A program made the position numbers and the translations under genes. The notes beneath the pieces were generated by a model, which saw nothing but the letters and a program-made list of their open reading frames with translations, ran no database searches and was not told the origin of the DNA. Positions 1 through 7,646 of a stretch of DNA of 12,330 nt are shown piece after piece; the first letter of the stretch is position 1, and every line of letters begins with the position of its first letter. The DNA comes from an uncultured Muribaculaceae bacterium. Its GTDB lineage: Bacteria > Bacteroidota > Bacteroidia > Bacteroidales > Muribaculaceae. Where the stretch lies: NCBI GenBank assembly GCA_934590135.1, contig CAKTOT010000067.1:1-12330 (forward strand). The letters are read 5' to 3'.

Positions 1-23
1 CCGTTTGTTCCCGAAAGCGGATG

Positions 24-54
24 CAAAGTTACGCCCTTTTTCGACAATAGCAAA
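24..54 (-). promoter_or_regulatory. Bacteroidota-type promoter reading leftward out of the window
   Basis: Read on the minus strand, TTTG (51-54) is followed after 19 nt by TAACTTTG (24-31). This matches the Bacteroidota primary sigma consensus (-33 TTTG, -7 TANNTTTG), with the same 19 nt spacing as the candidate promoter upstream of sufB. Transcription would begin near position 17 and run left, so the gene it serves lies outside the window. It is on the same strand as aat and about 150 bp downstream of the aat stop, so it probably begins the next transcription unit. Confidence 0.6.
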
Positions 55-203
55 ATCTTCCCACCTTTTTTCTCGAATTTTAACAGAGTTTAACCATTAA
101 ATAAAAGCAAAACATACAAAAAGAAAGCAAATCACCACATCAAGCGGCTCTATACCGCCGTGTTAGATAGCATTTTACCAACTCAACAGCACGGAGGACA
201 CGT
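55..203. other. AT-rich intergenic region downstream of aat
   Basis: I see no gene here. Just after the aat stop, read on the minus strand, there is a short GC-rich hairpin (GCGG, 7 nt loop, CCGC, about 144-158), followed some 10-15 nt later by a pyrimidine-rich stretch (CTTTCTTTTT). This could act as a weak terminator for the clpS-clpA-aat transcript, but the stem is only 4 bp and the T tract is not adjacent. The rest is A/T-rich with short TTTAAC repeats. Confidence 0.35.
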
Positions 204-893
204 TCAATCAGGTGTATACTTCGCCGTAAGCATATCCATATACTCATCGTACGTAATATGACGGCCGCCCATAGAGCGAAGGTGCGGCGTTTCGAATTGG
301 CAATCGATAAATGACATGCCGAGTTTATCAATTACCCGAGCCAAAAATATCAATGCCAATTTCGAAGCATCCGGCACAAGCGAGAACATACTTTCGCCAA
401 AAAAAGCATTGCATACAGAGACGCCATACAGTCCTCCGACCAATTCTGCGCCATCCAATTGTTTTCCTACGCCACCACGCCACACCTCCACGCTAAATGC
501 GTATCCTTGACGATACAGCTCCGTGTATGCGGCAATGATGTCGGGGCCGAGCCATGCGCATGAATGGCCGTCACGACCATTGACAGATGCGCAGCCGCGT
601 ATCACGCCATCGAAATCGCGGTTTATGGTCAGAGCATATTCGTTACGACGCATCATCTGACGCATCGAGTGACTGATATGTATTTCCTTGGGGAAAATCA
701 CAAAGCGGTCCAATGGGCAGTACCATTGTGGTTCGGCACTATACCGGTAAGCGAACCAAGGGAAAAAGCCGTGGCAATAAGCCAGTAGTAATCGTTCGAC
801 CGATAGGTCGCCGCCTATTGCCACAAATCCGTCGTCCTCGCCCAGGTGCGGATCGGGGAACCATAATTCGTCATCCAATTGATATACGGCCAT
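204..893 (-). CDS. aat: Leucyl/phenylalanyl-tRNA--protein transferase (Aat)
   Basis: This cytoplasmic enzyme transfers Leu or Phe from aminoacyl-tRNA to proteins with N-terminal Arg or Lys, creating a primary N-degron for ClpS. The 229-residue product is of normal family length. Family motifs are visible in order: WFPDP (11-15), AIGGDL (25-30), the GFFPW segment (42-46), WYCP (57-60), SVEVW (134-138), the LVGGLYG block (151-157), FFGESMFS (164-171) with ASK (176-178), and DCQ with HLRS near 197-207. The reading frame is open further upstream, but the residues before this Met do not resemble the family and would lie deep inside clpA. The chosen start overlaps the clpA end by 23 nt, so translation is probably coupled. 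It is the last gene of the clpS-clpA-aat cluster. Confidence 0.95.
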   Translation of the reverse strand: MAVYQLDDELWFPDPHLGEDDGFVAIGGDLSVERLLLAYCHGFFPWFAYRYSAEPQWYCPLDRFVIFPKEIHISHSMRQMMRRNEYALTINRDFDGVIRGCASVNGRDGHSCAWLGPDIIAAYTELYRQGYAFSVEVWRGGVGKQLDGAELVGGLYGVSVCNAFFGESMFSLVPDASKLALIFLARVIDKLGMSFIDCQFETPHLRSMGGRHITYDEYMDMLTAKYTPD

Positions 894-3288
894 CTTTGAT
901 TTCAATAAGGACGTTGCCACCGTTGCGCAACCGTCCGAAGAGTATTTCGTGAACCAGCATCGGTTTGAGTGTCCGCGATACGACACGTTCGATCTCGCGT
1001 GCTCCATATTCGGGCGTAAAGCCTAGATGCAGCAGGTATTCCTCCGCCTCGGGCGAGACGGCCATTGTTACATTGCGAGCCTTGAGTTTTGCGCTAAGAT
1101 CGTCCAACTTTTTGTGTAATATAAGAGTTGCCATCTTGAGGTCCATATCACGGAACGCCACAGTCCCCGACAGACGATTAAGAAATTCGGGTTTGAAAGT
1201 CTTTTTGATTTCCTTGAGCATAGCATCGCCGCGAGTGACGCTGCTGTTGAAGCCAACCGAAGCTTGAGCAGCGAACCGGGCACCGGCGTTTGATGTCATT
1301 ATGAGTATGACATTATGGAAGTCGGCACGTCGTCCCTTATTGTCTGTCAAGCACGCGTAGTCCATCACTTGCAGCAATATATCGTATATATCCTGATGTG
1401 CCTTTTCGATTTCGTCCATAAGTAGTACACAACTCGGAGCTCGTCGTATGGCGTCAGTGAGCAGGCCTCCGTCATCATAGCCTATATATCCGGCCGGCGC
1501 GCCTATCAACTTGGCCACATTATACTTCTCGGAATACTCGCTCATATCAAAGCGCACCAATTCCAATCCGAGTTCCCGAGCCAAGACTCGCGCCAATTCG
1601 GTTTTGCCCACACCCGTGGGGCCGACAAACAGCAACGATGCAACGGGTTTATTGTCGTCCGTTAGGCCGGCACGCGACATCTGCACCGCCTCGACGACGG
1701 AGCGTACCGCCTCGTCCTGTCCGAATATCTGCGAAAGCATCCGTGAGCGAAGGGAGGCAAGATTCTGCACATCGTCATTTGATGTTTCGGCTATCGCCTC
1801 AGCGCGACACATCTTCGAAAGGACGGCGGCGACATCCTTTCGTGTGACATTGCGGCGGCGCCCGTTGATTTCGGCCGCAGCGCCGGCTTCGTCTATAAGG
1901 TCTATAGCCTTGTCCGGCAGGAATCGGTCGTGAATATGCTTGGCTACGGCTTCTACGGCAAAGACCAATGCATCATCCTTGTACTTGACGCCATGGAATG
2001 ACTCGTAGCGCGGCTTTAGCTGTCGCAAGATGTTCTTGGTCTCTTCCAACGATGTCTCGGCGATATCAATCTGTAGGAAACGGCGTATAAAGCCTTTCGA
2101 GTTGGCGAAATAGCGGTTGTATTCCTCGTAAGTTGTTGATCCTATAAAGCGTATTTTACCATTATCGAGGTATGGCTTGAGTACATTGGATGCATCTCCG
2201 GGGCCGATTCCGTTGTTCCCCGCTCCGACAAGCATGTGTATCTCGTCTATATATATAATATTGTTGTCCGATTCGCCGATGACGCCATCCACTATCGTCT
2301 TGATACGGTTTTCCATATCGCCGCGATATTGCGCACCGGCCATCAGAGTGGTTACATCCAGGCTGTATATTCGGCTTCCCTTGAGCCGCTGAGGCACCTT
2401 ACCTTCATTGATAAGGCGAGCCAGACCCCAAACGAGCGCCGTCTTGCCTACGCCCGACTCGCCGATGTGCAACGGATTGTTCTTGTCTCTACGGCAGAGC
2501 ACTTGTATGGTGCGTTGCAACTCGCGTTGACGACCTACAAGCGGGTTATACTCGCCATATCGATCATTCATACACACAACCCAATTGCGCCACTCCTGTG
2601 TACCGGATGGAGTGGCATAAAATACATCATTGGTAAAATCACCGACTATGTCGGTTGAGGCTTTCGTCTCATTACGGTTATTGTTATTGACATCTTTGCC
2701 TGCGACATTAACGTCCTCAGCATCATCGTCTTCGCCATCGCCGTCTTCGCCATCGCCGTCATAGAACTCTTCATTAAAATCATCGTCATTGTAGTACGAC
2801 GCGCAATCCCGGGAAACCTCGTGCTCATACCCGCATTTACCATCAAAATCGGTAGCTTTTGTCAGCGCATCTGCAAGATTTTGTTTATCGTTTTGGTGAA
2901 ACAGATTTTGCTTCAGCAAAAAGGCAGCCCACGAATCTCTCAGGTCAAGCATTGCCCGCACCAAATGCCCCAGACAAACGCAATCATCGCCATTTTGCAT
3001 CGCTAATTTCAACGCCTCGTGAACCATCTCGGAAAACTGAGCCGAATATTCCGGGTACCAAACGTCGCATTCGGGAATACGGTCGAGGCTTTTAATATAT
3101 TCTTTGACGCCTTGAGCCAACAGCTCGATTTTCGTATAACGGTCTAATACTTTGCATGTGAAATCGTTGCTTATCATAGCCAGCAAAAAGTGCTCGGGCA
3201 TGACAAACTCATGGCGATAATCCAAACATACCGTTCTACTCTGTTCCAGAATATACGGAACAAAAGCTGTGCAATTCAACTTATTCAT
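871..3288 (-). CDS. clpA: ATP-dependent Clp protease ATP-binding subunit ClpA
   Basis: This is the AAA+ unfoldase that feeds ClpS-delivered and other substrates to ClpP. The product has 805 residues. The N domain (about 1-145) contains RHEFVMPEH (25-33), very close to the same part of E. coli ClpA. D1 has Walker A GESGVGKT (276-283), Walker B IIYIDEIH (344-351) and an RRF arginine-finger segment (402-404). D2 has Walker A GPTGVGKT (556-563) and Walker B VLLMDEIEKAH (621-631). VGF at 678-680 occupies the place of the IGL/IGF loop that docks on ClpP. There is no ClpB/ClpC-style coiled-coil M domain. Between N domain and D1 lies a very acidic linker (about 168-192), partly made by a 15 bp tandem repeat. 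The Met at 3288 was chosen because the N-domain homology starts there and it lies 4 nt after the clpS stop; an upstream in-frame Met would overlap clpS. Confidence 0.95.
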   Translation of the reverse strand: MNKLNCTAFVPYILEQSRTVCLDYRHEFVMPEHFLLAMISNDFTCKVLDRYTKIELLAQGVKEYIKSLDRIPECDVWYPEYSAQFSEMVHEALKLAMQNGDDCVCLGHLVRAMLDLRDSWAAFLLKQNLFHQNDKQNLADALTKATDFDGKCGYEHEVSRDCASYYNDDDFNEEFYDGDGEDGDGEDDDAEDVNVAGKDVNNNNRNETKASTDIVGDFTNDVFYATPSGTQEWRNWVVCMNDRYGEYNPLVGRQRELQRTIQVLCRRDKNNPLHIGESGVGKTALVWGLARLINEGKVPQRLKGSRIYSLDVTTLMAGAQYRGDMENRIKTIVDGVIGESDNNIIYIDEIHMLVGAGNNGIGPGDASNVLKPYLDNGKIRFIGSTTYEEYNRYFANSKGFIRRFLQIDIAETSLEETKNILRQLKPRYESFHGVKYKDDALVFAVEAVAKHIHDRFLPDKAIDLIDEAGAAAEINGRRRNVTRKDVAAVLSKMCRAEAIAETSNDDVQNLASLRSRMLSQIFGQDEAVRSVVEAVQMSRAGLTDDNKPVASLLFVGPTGVGKTELARVLARELGLELVRFDMSEYSEKYNVAKLIGAPAGYIGYDDGGLLTDAIRRAPSCVLLMDEIEKAHQDIYDILLQVMDYACLTDNKGRRADFHNVILIMTSNAGARFAAQASVGFNSSVTRGDAMLKEIKKTFKPEFLNRLSGTVAFRDMDLKMATLILHKKLDDLSAKLKARNVTMAVSPEAEEYLLHLGFTPEYGAREIERVVSRTLKPMLVHEILFGRLRNGGNVLIEIKDGRISIG
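2729..2758 (-). repeat. 15 bp tandem repeat inside clpA, coding an acidic Gly/Asp/Glu tract
   Basis: On the plus strand TCTTCGCCATCGCCG occurs twice, exactly head to tail (2729-2743 and 2744-2758). The unit is 15 bp, so each copy adds five in-frame residues to the GDGED-type acidic linker of ClpA (about residues 178-187). Copy-number change by replication slippage would lengthen or shorten the linker without shifting the frame. Confidence 0.9.
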
Positions 3289-3292
3289 ATAT

Positions 3293-3601
3293 CTATGTAT
3301 CTGCGCGTTCGACTGTAACAAGTAGAGGGAAACCGCTGCGACGTGCCATATCGGTAGCCTTTCGCGCCTTAGACATTGCAATGTCGTAAGAGTACGGACC
3401 GACAAAGCAGACACCCTCGTTGTGTATCTTCAGCATCAGCGACGTAGCGTCATCTTGCCTCATGGCAAAAACGCTCATAAGCATAGTGATAACGAAATCC
3501 ATCGTTGTTTGTTCGTCGTTGTATATGACCACATTGTATTTGCGCGGTTCGCCAAAGCGGATCTTTTCTCGCACTATGCTTTGTGTTTGCTCTTGATTCA
3601 T
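3293..3601 (-). CDS. clpS: ATP-dependent Clp protease adaptor ClpS
   Basis: ClpS is the N-recognin that binds proteins with bulky hydrophobic N-termini (Leu, Phe, Tyr, Trp) and hands them to the N domain of ClpA. The 102-residue product has the usual flexible N-terminus and then the core fold. By alignment with E. coli ClpS, the pocket residues are kept: N28, D29 and E30 (N34, D35, D36), T32, gatekeeper M34 (M40), V37 (V43), M56 (M62) and H60 (H66). The start at 3601 gives a normal N-terminus; an in-frame Met 12 codons upstream adds residues that do not look like the family. It is first in a clpS-clpA-aat cluster, with clpA starting 4 nt after its stop. Upstream is a 139 bp gap without a clear promoter match. 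Confidence 0.94.
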   Translation of the reverse strand: MNQEQTQSIVREKIRFGEPRKYNVVIYNDEQTTMDFVITMLMSVFAMRQDDATSLMLKIHNEGVCFVGPYSYDIAMSKARKATDMARRSGFPLLVTVERADT

Positions 3602-3677
3602 AATGGGTATATTTGGGCAAATCCCGGAATGCAACAACAGCCGGGTTTTTAGTGATAATTTATTTCAGTTTCACCGA

Positions 3678-3704
3678 ATCTTAATTGTTTTAATTTATTA
3701 AGAT
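3678..3704. promoter_or_regulatory. AT-rich dyad (8 bp arms) upstream of clpS
   Basis: ATCTTAAT (3678-3685) and ATTAAGAT (3697-3704) form a perfect 8 bp inverted repeat with an 11 nt spacer, in the gap between yifB and clpS, 77-103 nt before the clpS start. It could be an operator or the stem of a transcript end. The stem is A/T-rich and there is no T run after it, so it is a poor intrinsic terminator. I could not place a TTTG/TANNTTTG promoter pair in this gap. Confidence 0.35.
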
Positions 3705-3740
3705 GTACCATGTGGGGCCAAGAAACTTGCCGAGGAGGCG

Positions 3741-5315
3741 TCAGCTTTGGCGTTTGGAGGGATTGAGGTTGGTCACGCCCCAGTCCTCGCGCTCGAACGA
3801 GCGCATCATGCACGCACGTCCTATATGACGTGCATCAATTGCATCAAGGCCTTCGAGGTCGGCGATGGTGCGGGCCACGCGCAATATACGGTCGTAAGCT
3901 CTTGCCGAAAAACCGTACAGGCGTATCGCCCGCTCGAGTATTGCTCGGCCACGGTCGTCTATAGCGCAGAATCGACGTATCAAGTTGCTATTCATTTGTG
4001 CATTGCAATGCACGCCCTCGATGTCGGCAAAACGGCGACGTTGTATTTCGCGAGCGGCAATGACGCGTGCTCGTATTTCGGCGCTGCTTTCGGCCGGCGT
4101 GCTGTCGGCGAGAGTATTGAAGTCCACCGGCTGGACCTGAACGTGCAGGTCGATGCGGTCCAACAGTGGCCCGGATATGCGGTTTTTATAGCGCAACACC
4201 GCGCCCGGAGGGCAGGTGCACATACGCGTGGGATGGTTGTAATAGCCACACGGACAGGGGTTCATCGATGCTACGAGCATAAAACGCGCCGGATACGTCA
4301 CCGAATATTTGGCACGACTGACGCAGATGTCGCCATCCTCAAGCGGCTGGCGCAGCACTTCCAGCACCTGGCGGTTGAATTCCGGAAATTCGTCAAGGAA
4401 CAATACGCCGTTATGCGCCAGCGAAATTTCGCCCGGCATGGGGTTGACTCCGCCACCGACAAGTGCGACAGGCGAAATTGTATGGTGCGGTGCACGGAAC
4501 GGGCGGCGCGTAAGCAGGTGGCTGCCGCCGGTCAGCTTGCCGGCCACGGAATGTATACGCGTGGTTTCCAGCGCTTCTTCCAGCGTCAGCGGCGGCAAAA
4601 TCGTGGGCAGCAATTTGGCCATCATAGACTTGCCCGAGCCCGGCGACCCTATCATCAAGATATTGTGGCCGCCTGCGCAGGCTATCTCCAGAGCCTTCTT
4701 GACCTCCTGCTGACCTCGCACATCACTGAAATCCAAAGCATTGTCATTATCCGTCGTGGCAAACAGCGCATCTACATCACTGCGCGTGGGTGCGATATCC
4801 GCCGCCCCACATAACAGATTGGCCACCTGCTTGAGATTTTCGACGCCTATAACATCGATGCCATCTACAACGGCAGCTTCGGCCGCATTGTCTCTCGGTA
4901 AGATGATGGCGTCAAAGCCGGCATTGCGTGCTAAGATGGCCATACACAAGGCTCCGCGTATGGGGCGTACGCTGCCGTCAAGCGACAACTCGCCCATAAT
5001 CATAAAGCGATCCACCGAAGGCGCCGAAATCACCTCGTTGGCTATAAGGTGCGCGATGGCTATTGGCAGGTCGTAAGCACTACCCTCCTTCTTGACATCC
5101 GCCGGAGCGAGGTTTATGGTCGTAATCCCGGTAGGCACAGCGTATCCGCTTTCGCGTATGGCCGAGCGCACGCGGTCTACCGACTCCTTGACGGCAGTGT
5201 CGGGCAGGCCCACGATAGTAATAACGGTCGAAGGGTTGTGAACCGCGGTCAATTCAATGTCCACGCCTATGGCATCAATGCCCTGGATGGCGGCGCCGTG
5301 TATCTTGACAAGCAT
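3741..5315 (-). CDS. YifB/ComM-family Mg-chelatase-like AAA+ ATPase
   Basis: This 524-residue protein belongs to the widespread YifB family. ComM, a proteobacterial member, is known as a branch-migration helicase helping natural transformation; in Bacteroidota the role is unproven. The N-terminal half (about 20-170) is the Lon-like/ChlI domain, with VGLPDTAVKES (35-45), the KEGSAYDLP segment (76-84) and MGELSLDGSVRP (107-118). The AAA+ core has Walker A GSPGSGKS (223-230), RAPHHT (274-279) and Walker B GVLFLDEF (303-310). Four cysteines (354, 356, 366, 368) form a pair of CxC motifs typical of the family and probably bind metal. The C-terminal Mg-chelatase domain contains GFSARAYDRILRVART (468-483). 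It starts 25 nt after the lipoprotein gene stop and so may be the end of the suf transcript; 139 bp separate it from clpS. Confidence 0.95.
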   Translation of the reverse strand: MLVKIHGAAIQGIDAIGVDIELTAVHNPSTVITIVGLPDTAVKESVDRVRSAIRESGYAVPTGITTINLAPADVKKEGSAYDLPIAIAHLIANEVISAPSVDRFMIMGELSLDGSVRPIRGALCMAILARNAGFDAIILPRDNAAEAAVVDGIDVIGVENLKQVANLLCGAADIAPTRSDVDALFATTDNDNALDFSDVRGQQEVKKALEIACAGGHNILMIGSPGSGKSMMAKLLPTILPPLTLEEALETTRIHSVAGKLTGGSHLLTRRPFRAPHHTISPVALVGGGVNPMPGEISLAHNGVLFLDEFPEFNRQVLEVLRQPLEDGDICVSRAKYSVTYPARFMLVASMNPCPCGYYNHPTRMCTCPPGAVLRYKNRISGPLLDRIDLHVQVQPVDFNTLADSTPAESSAEIRARVIAAREIQRRRFADIEGVHCNAQMNSNLIRRFCAIDDRGRAILERAIRLYGFSARAYDRILRVARTIADLEGLDAIDARHIGRACMMRSFEREDWGVTNLNPSKRQS

Positions 5316-5340
5316 ACGGATGTTATTAGCTGATTATGGG

Positions 5341-6354
5341 CTATTTATCTATTTGCCTGAGGGCCTGCGATATGGATGCGCCGCGATAAACCTGCGAGCC
5401 GATACTGTCCGTGACGATGAAGTACGGAAGGCGGGGTATGGCCAACGGCCTCAGCGCTGCCGAAGCTATTCCGCCGGTTCCCCAAGCGACTTCCCAGGTA
5501 GCGGTGTCGTTACGAGTACTGCGCAGCCATGCCAGGGTATCTGTATCCAACGATATGTCTATTATACCCAATGACTTATCGGTGTGGGCCTTGCGAAGGC
5601 GGCGCAGCGCCGGGACGATACTGTCGGCACGCCCGCAATTTTCGTCAGAGAATACCAGGAGGCTGAGTCGGTGCTTGCGTGGGCTGAATGTGGTCACCGT
5701 ATCACCCTGAGCCATAAGCGTCAACGGAGACACACGCCGTTTGCCCGCGCTCGTATCAGCATACGTCAGCAGCGTGGCAAAGGCGTCTGTAAGCGCCGTC
5801 GGACGAGCCTCGGGGGTGATGATAGACAGCAACTTAGATGCTCCTTCCGGGTCGGCCGATGCGTCATATATCGTGGTGACAATAAGCGTCGAGACGATAT
5901 CTTGCGGATGGGCCTTGACATACTTCGCTGCCAAAGCATTGATGGCTTTACTGTTACGACTATCCAGCGTTTTGGCATTGGAATTGAGCCACTGTGCCAA
6001 GCGCATTGCTATATCGTTGCCTTTGTTGACTTTAGCTGACGCGGGCGATTGGGGATCTATGGTCACGTCTATTTCATCGCCGTTCACTGCATAGAAGCGC
6101 CCGAGAAGGCGATAGTCGTTGTCCAAAATCTCGATGACGGCGCCTTCGGGTGCTCGCCCTTTGAAGGTGAACGAGCCGCGATCGGCAGGGAATATCGAGC
6201 TTTGAAGTGCCCCGTCGACGTAGTATAATGCTCTGAGATTGATGGTTGCATCGCCTTTTATATGGCCCTTAACATCGAAGGAGTCAGACCCGGAGCATCC
6301 GTAAAAGACCGCTGTAAGAAATATCGTCAGTGCTATGAGTATCGTTTTGTTCAT
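5341..6354 (-). CDS. Lipoprotein with DUF4369-like domain and single-cysteine thioredoxin-like domain
   Basis: The 337-residue product starts with a lysine, a hydrophobic segment and a cysteine (MNKTILI...FYGC20), which reads as a signal-peptidase II lipoprotein signal with a slightly unusual lipobox. It should be exported and lipid-anchored. Residues about 24-100 resemble the DUF4369 beta domain that precedes thioredoxin-like domains in many Bacteroidota proteins. Residues about 228-337 look like a thioredoxin fold: a hydrophobic strand (LSLLVFS), then ENCGRAD where WCxxC would be, and RLPYFIV with the probable cis-proline (P310). Only C240 remains; the second active-site cysteine is replaced by alanine, so normal dithiol reduction is not expected. 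The start at 6354 gives the signal peptide; a Met 8 codons upstream is possible. It lies 43 nt after sufS and 25 nt before yifB. The specific function is unknown. Confidence 0.78.
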   Translation of the reverse strand: MNKTILIALTIFLTAVFYGCSGSDSFDVKGHIKGDATINLRALYYVDGALQSSIFPADRGSFTFKGRAPEGAVIEILDNDYRLLGRFYAVNGDEIDVTIDPQSPASAKVNKGNDIAMRLAQWLNSNAKTLDSRNSKAINALAAKYVKAHPQDIVSTLIVTTIYDASADPEGASKLLSIITPEARPTALTDAFATLLTYADTSAGKRRVSPLTLMAQGDTVTTFSPRKHRLSLLVFSDENCGRADSIVPALRRLRKAHTDKSLGIIDISLDTDTLAWLRSTRNDTATWEVAWGTGGIASAALRPLAIPRLPYFIVTDSIGSQVYRGASISQALRQIDK

Positions 6355-6397
6355 ACTTTGCTGAGCTGTACGTGGCATAACGCCGTCTTTGGGTGTA

Positions 6398-7633
6398 TTA
6401 ATTCTTTATCATATTTTGGACGCGGACAAGCCCGTCTACAAAGGCGTGTACTTCGTCTATAGTGTTGTACACAGCAAATGAGGCTCGGACGCATCCTTCG
6501 ATACCGAGGGCGGTCATCAGCGGTTGAGCGCAATGGTGTCCGGTGCGGACGGCTATGCCGAGTTGGTCCAGTAGCATCCCGGTGTCGTAGTGGTGTATAC
6601 CATCGAGGAGGAACGATATCACGGGCTCTTTGTCGGGCGTTGTGCCGAAGATGCGTACGCCCGGTAGATGGTCGCGCATCAGACGCGTGGTCTCGTCAAG
6701 CAGCGTATGTTCGTGGGTGGCCATAGCATCAATGCCGATGCTGTCTATGAAGTCGAAAGCAGCATCGAAGGCAGCCACGGCGGTGAAGTCGGGTGTCCCG
6801 GCCTCAAATTTGAAAGGCAAATCGGCAAATGTCGTATGATCGATGTCAACGTGCGCAATCATCTCACCGCCACCTTGATAAGGCGGCATCTTCTCCAGCA
6901 ATTCGCGTCGCCCGTATAGGACGCCGACGCCTGTAGGCCCATACATTTTGTGCGACGAAAAGACATAGAAGTCGGCGCCAAGGGCGGCCACGTCTATGCG
7001 CATGTGCGCGGCGGCTTGAGCGCCGTCCACCAGAACGACGGCACCGGCGGCATGGGCCATATCGGCGATACGACGCACGGGATTGACCGTACCCAAGACG
7101 TTGGAGACATGGCAAACGGCGACAAGGCGCACACGTCCCTCGGACAGGATGGCGGACACCGAGTCGAGGTCCAGTGCACCATCAGGATGGATGCCGGCGG
7201 CACGGACTTTCAGCCCGTTACGTCGGGCCGCCAGTTGCCAAGGGACGATGTTCGAGTGATGCTCCATGACTGTCACAAGTATCTCATCACCGGGCGACAG
7301 CAATCTGCAATATGTATCGGCCACAAGATTGACGGATTCGGTGGTACCGCGCGTAAAGACAATTTCCTCGTCCGAGGCGGCGCCCAAACGCATGGCTACA
7401 CGCCGGCGCACATGCTCAAGACGGTCTGTGGCTTCCTGCGAGATGCTGTGTACGCCGCGATGAACATTTGCATGGTGACAGGTGTACATCTCCTCGAGGG
7501 TGTTGAGGACACGTGTCGGGGTCTGCGAAGTGGCTGCATTGTCCAGGTAGACAAGCGGTCGATTGTTGACCTTGCGGCTGAGTATGGCAAATTGGCCGCG
7601 TATATTCTCGATGTCTAATTTGGTATCTGACAT
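6398..7633 (-). CDS. sufS: SufS-type (class II) cysteine desulfurase
   Basis: SufS takes sulfur from L-cysteine, forming alanine and an enzyme persulfide that is passed on for Fe-S cluster assembly in the cytoplasm. The 411-residue length is normal. Visible key residues are the N-terminal YLDNAATSQTP segment (29-39), H126 in MEHHSN (stacks on PLP), D203 and Q206 in LVDGAQ, the PLP lysine K229 in SSHKMYGP, and the catalytic cysteine C368 in RTGHHCAQP, corresponding to C364 of E. coli SufS. This short active-site loop is the SufS class, unlike IscS. The Met at 7633 was chosen because upstream residues lie within the sufD end and do not fit the family; the gap to the sufD stop is 13 nt. SufS usually needs SufE or SufU to accept sulfur, and neither is encoded in the window. 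Confidence 0.96.
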   Translation of the reverse strand: MSDTKLDIENIRGQFAILSRKVNNRPLVYLDNAATSQTPTRVLNTLEEMYTCHHANVHRGVHSISQEATDRLEHVRRRVAMRLGAASDEEIVFTRGTTESVNLVADTYCRLLSPGDEILVTVMEHHSNIVPWQLAARRNGLKVRAAGIHPDGALDLDSVSAILSEGRVRLVAVCHVSNVLGTVNPVRRIADMAHAAGAVVLVDGAQAAAHMRIDVAALGADFYVFSSHKMYGPTGVGVLYGRRELLEKMPPYQGGGEMIAHVDIDHTTFADLPFKFEAGTPDFTAVAAFDAAFDFIDSIGIDAMATHEHTLLDETTRLMRDHLPGVRIFGTTPDKEPVISFLLDGIHHYDTGMLLDQLGIAVRTGHHCAQPLMTALGIEGCVRASFAVYNTIDEVHAFVDGLVRVQNMIKN

Positions 7634-7646
7634 TGTCTTGTAGTAT

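Noticed and set aside
3623..3650. CCCGG/CCGGG hairpin followed by five T on the plus strand, as a terminator
   Set aside because: The stem is only 5 bp with a 13 nt loop, and there is no plus-strand gene ending here. On the minus strand, where transcription runs, it has no T tract after it.
3716..3731. Imperfect hairpin (GGCAAG, TTT, CTTGGCC on the minus strand) just after yifB as its terminator
   Set aside because: It has a bulge and no run of T afterwards, so it does not meet the pattern of an intrinsic terminator.
3747..4814. A 355-codon plus-strand open frame opposite yifB
   Set aside because: It is antisense to a clear YifB protein, has no known motif and an odd Arg/His/Cys-rich composition.
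6950..7618. A 222-codon plus-strand open frame opposite sufS
   Set aside because: It lies inside the well-supported sufS and has no domain of its own.
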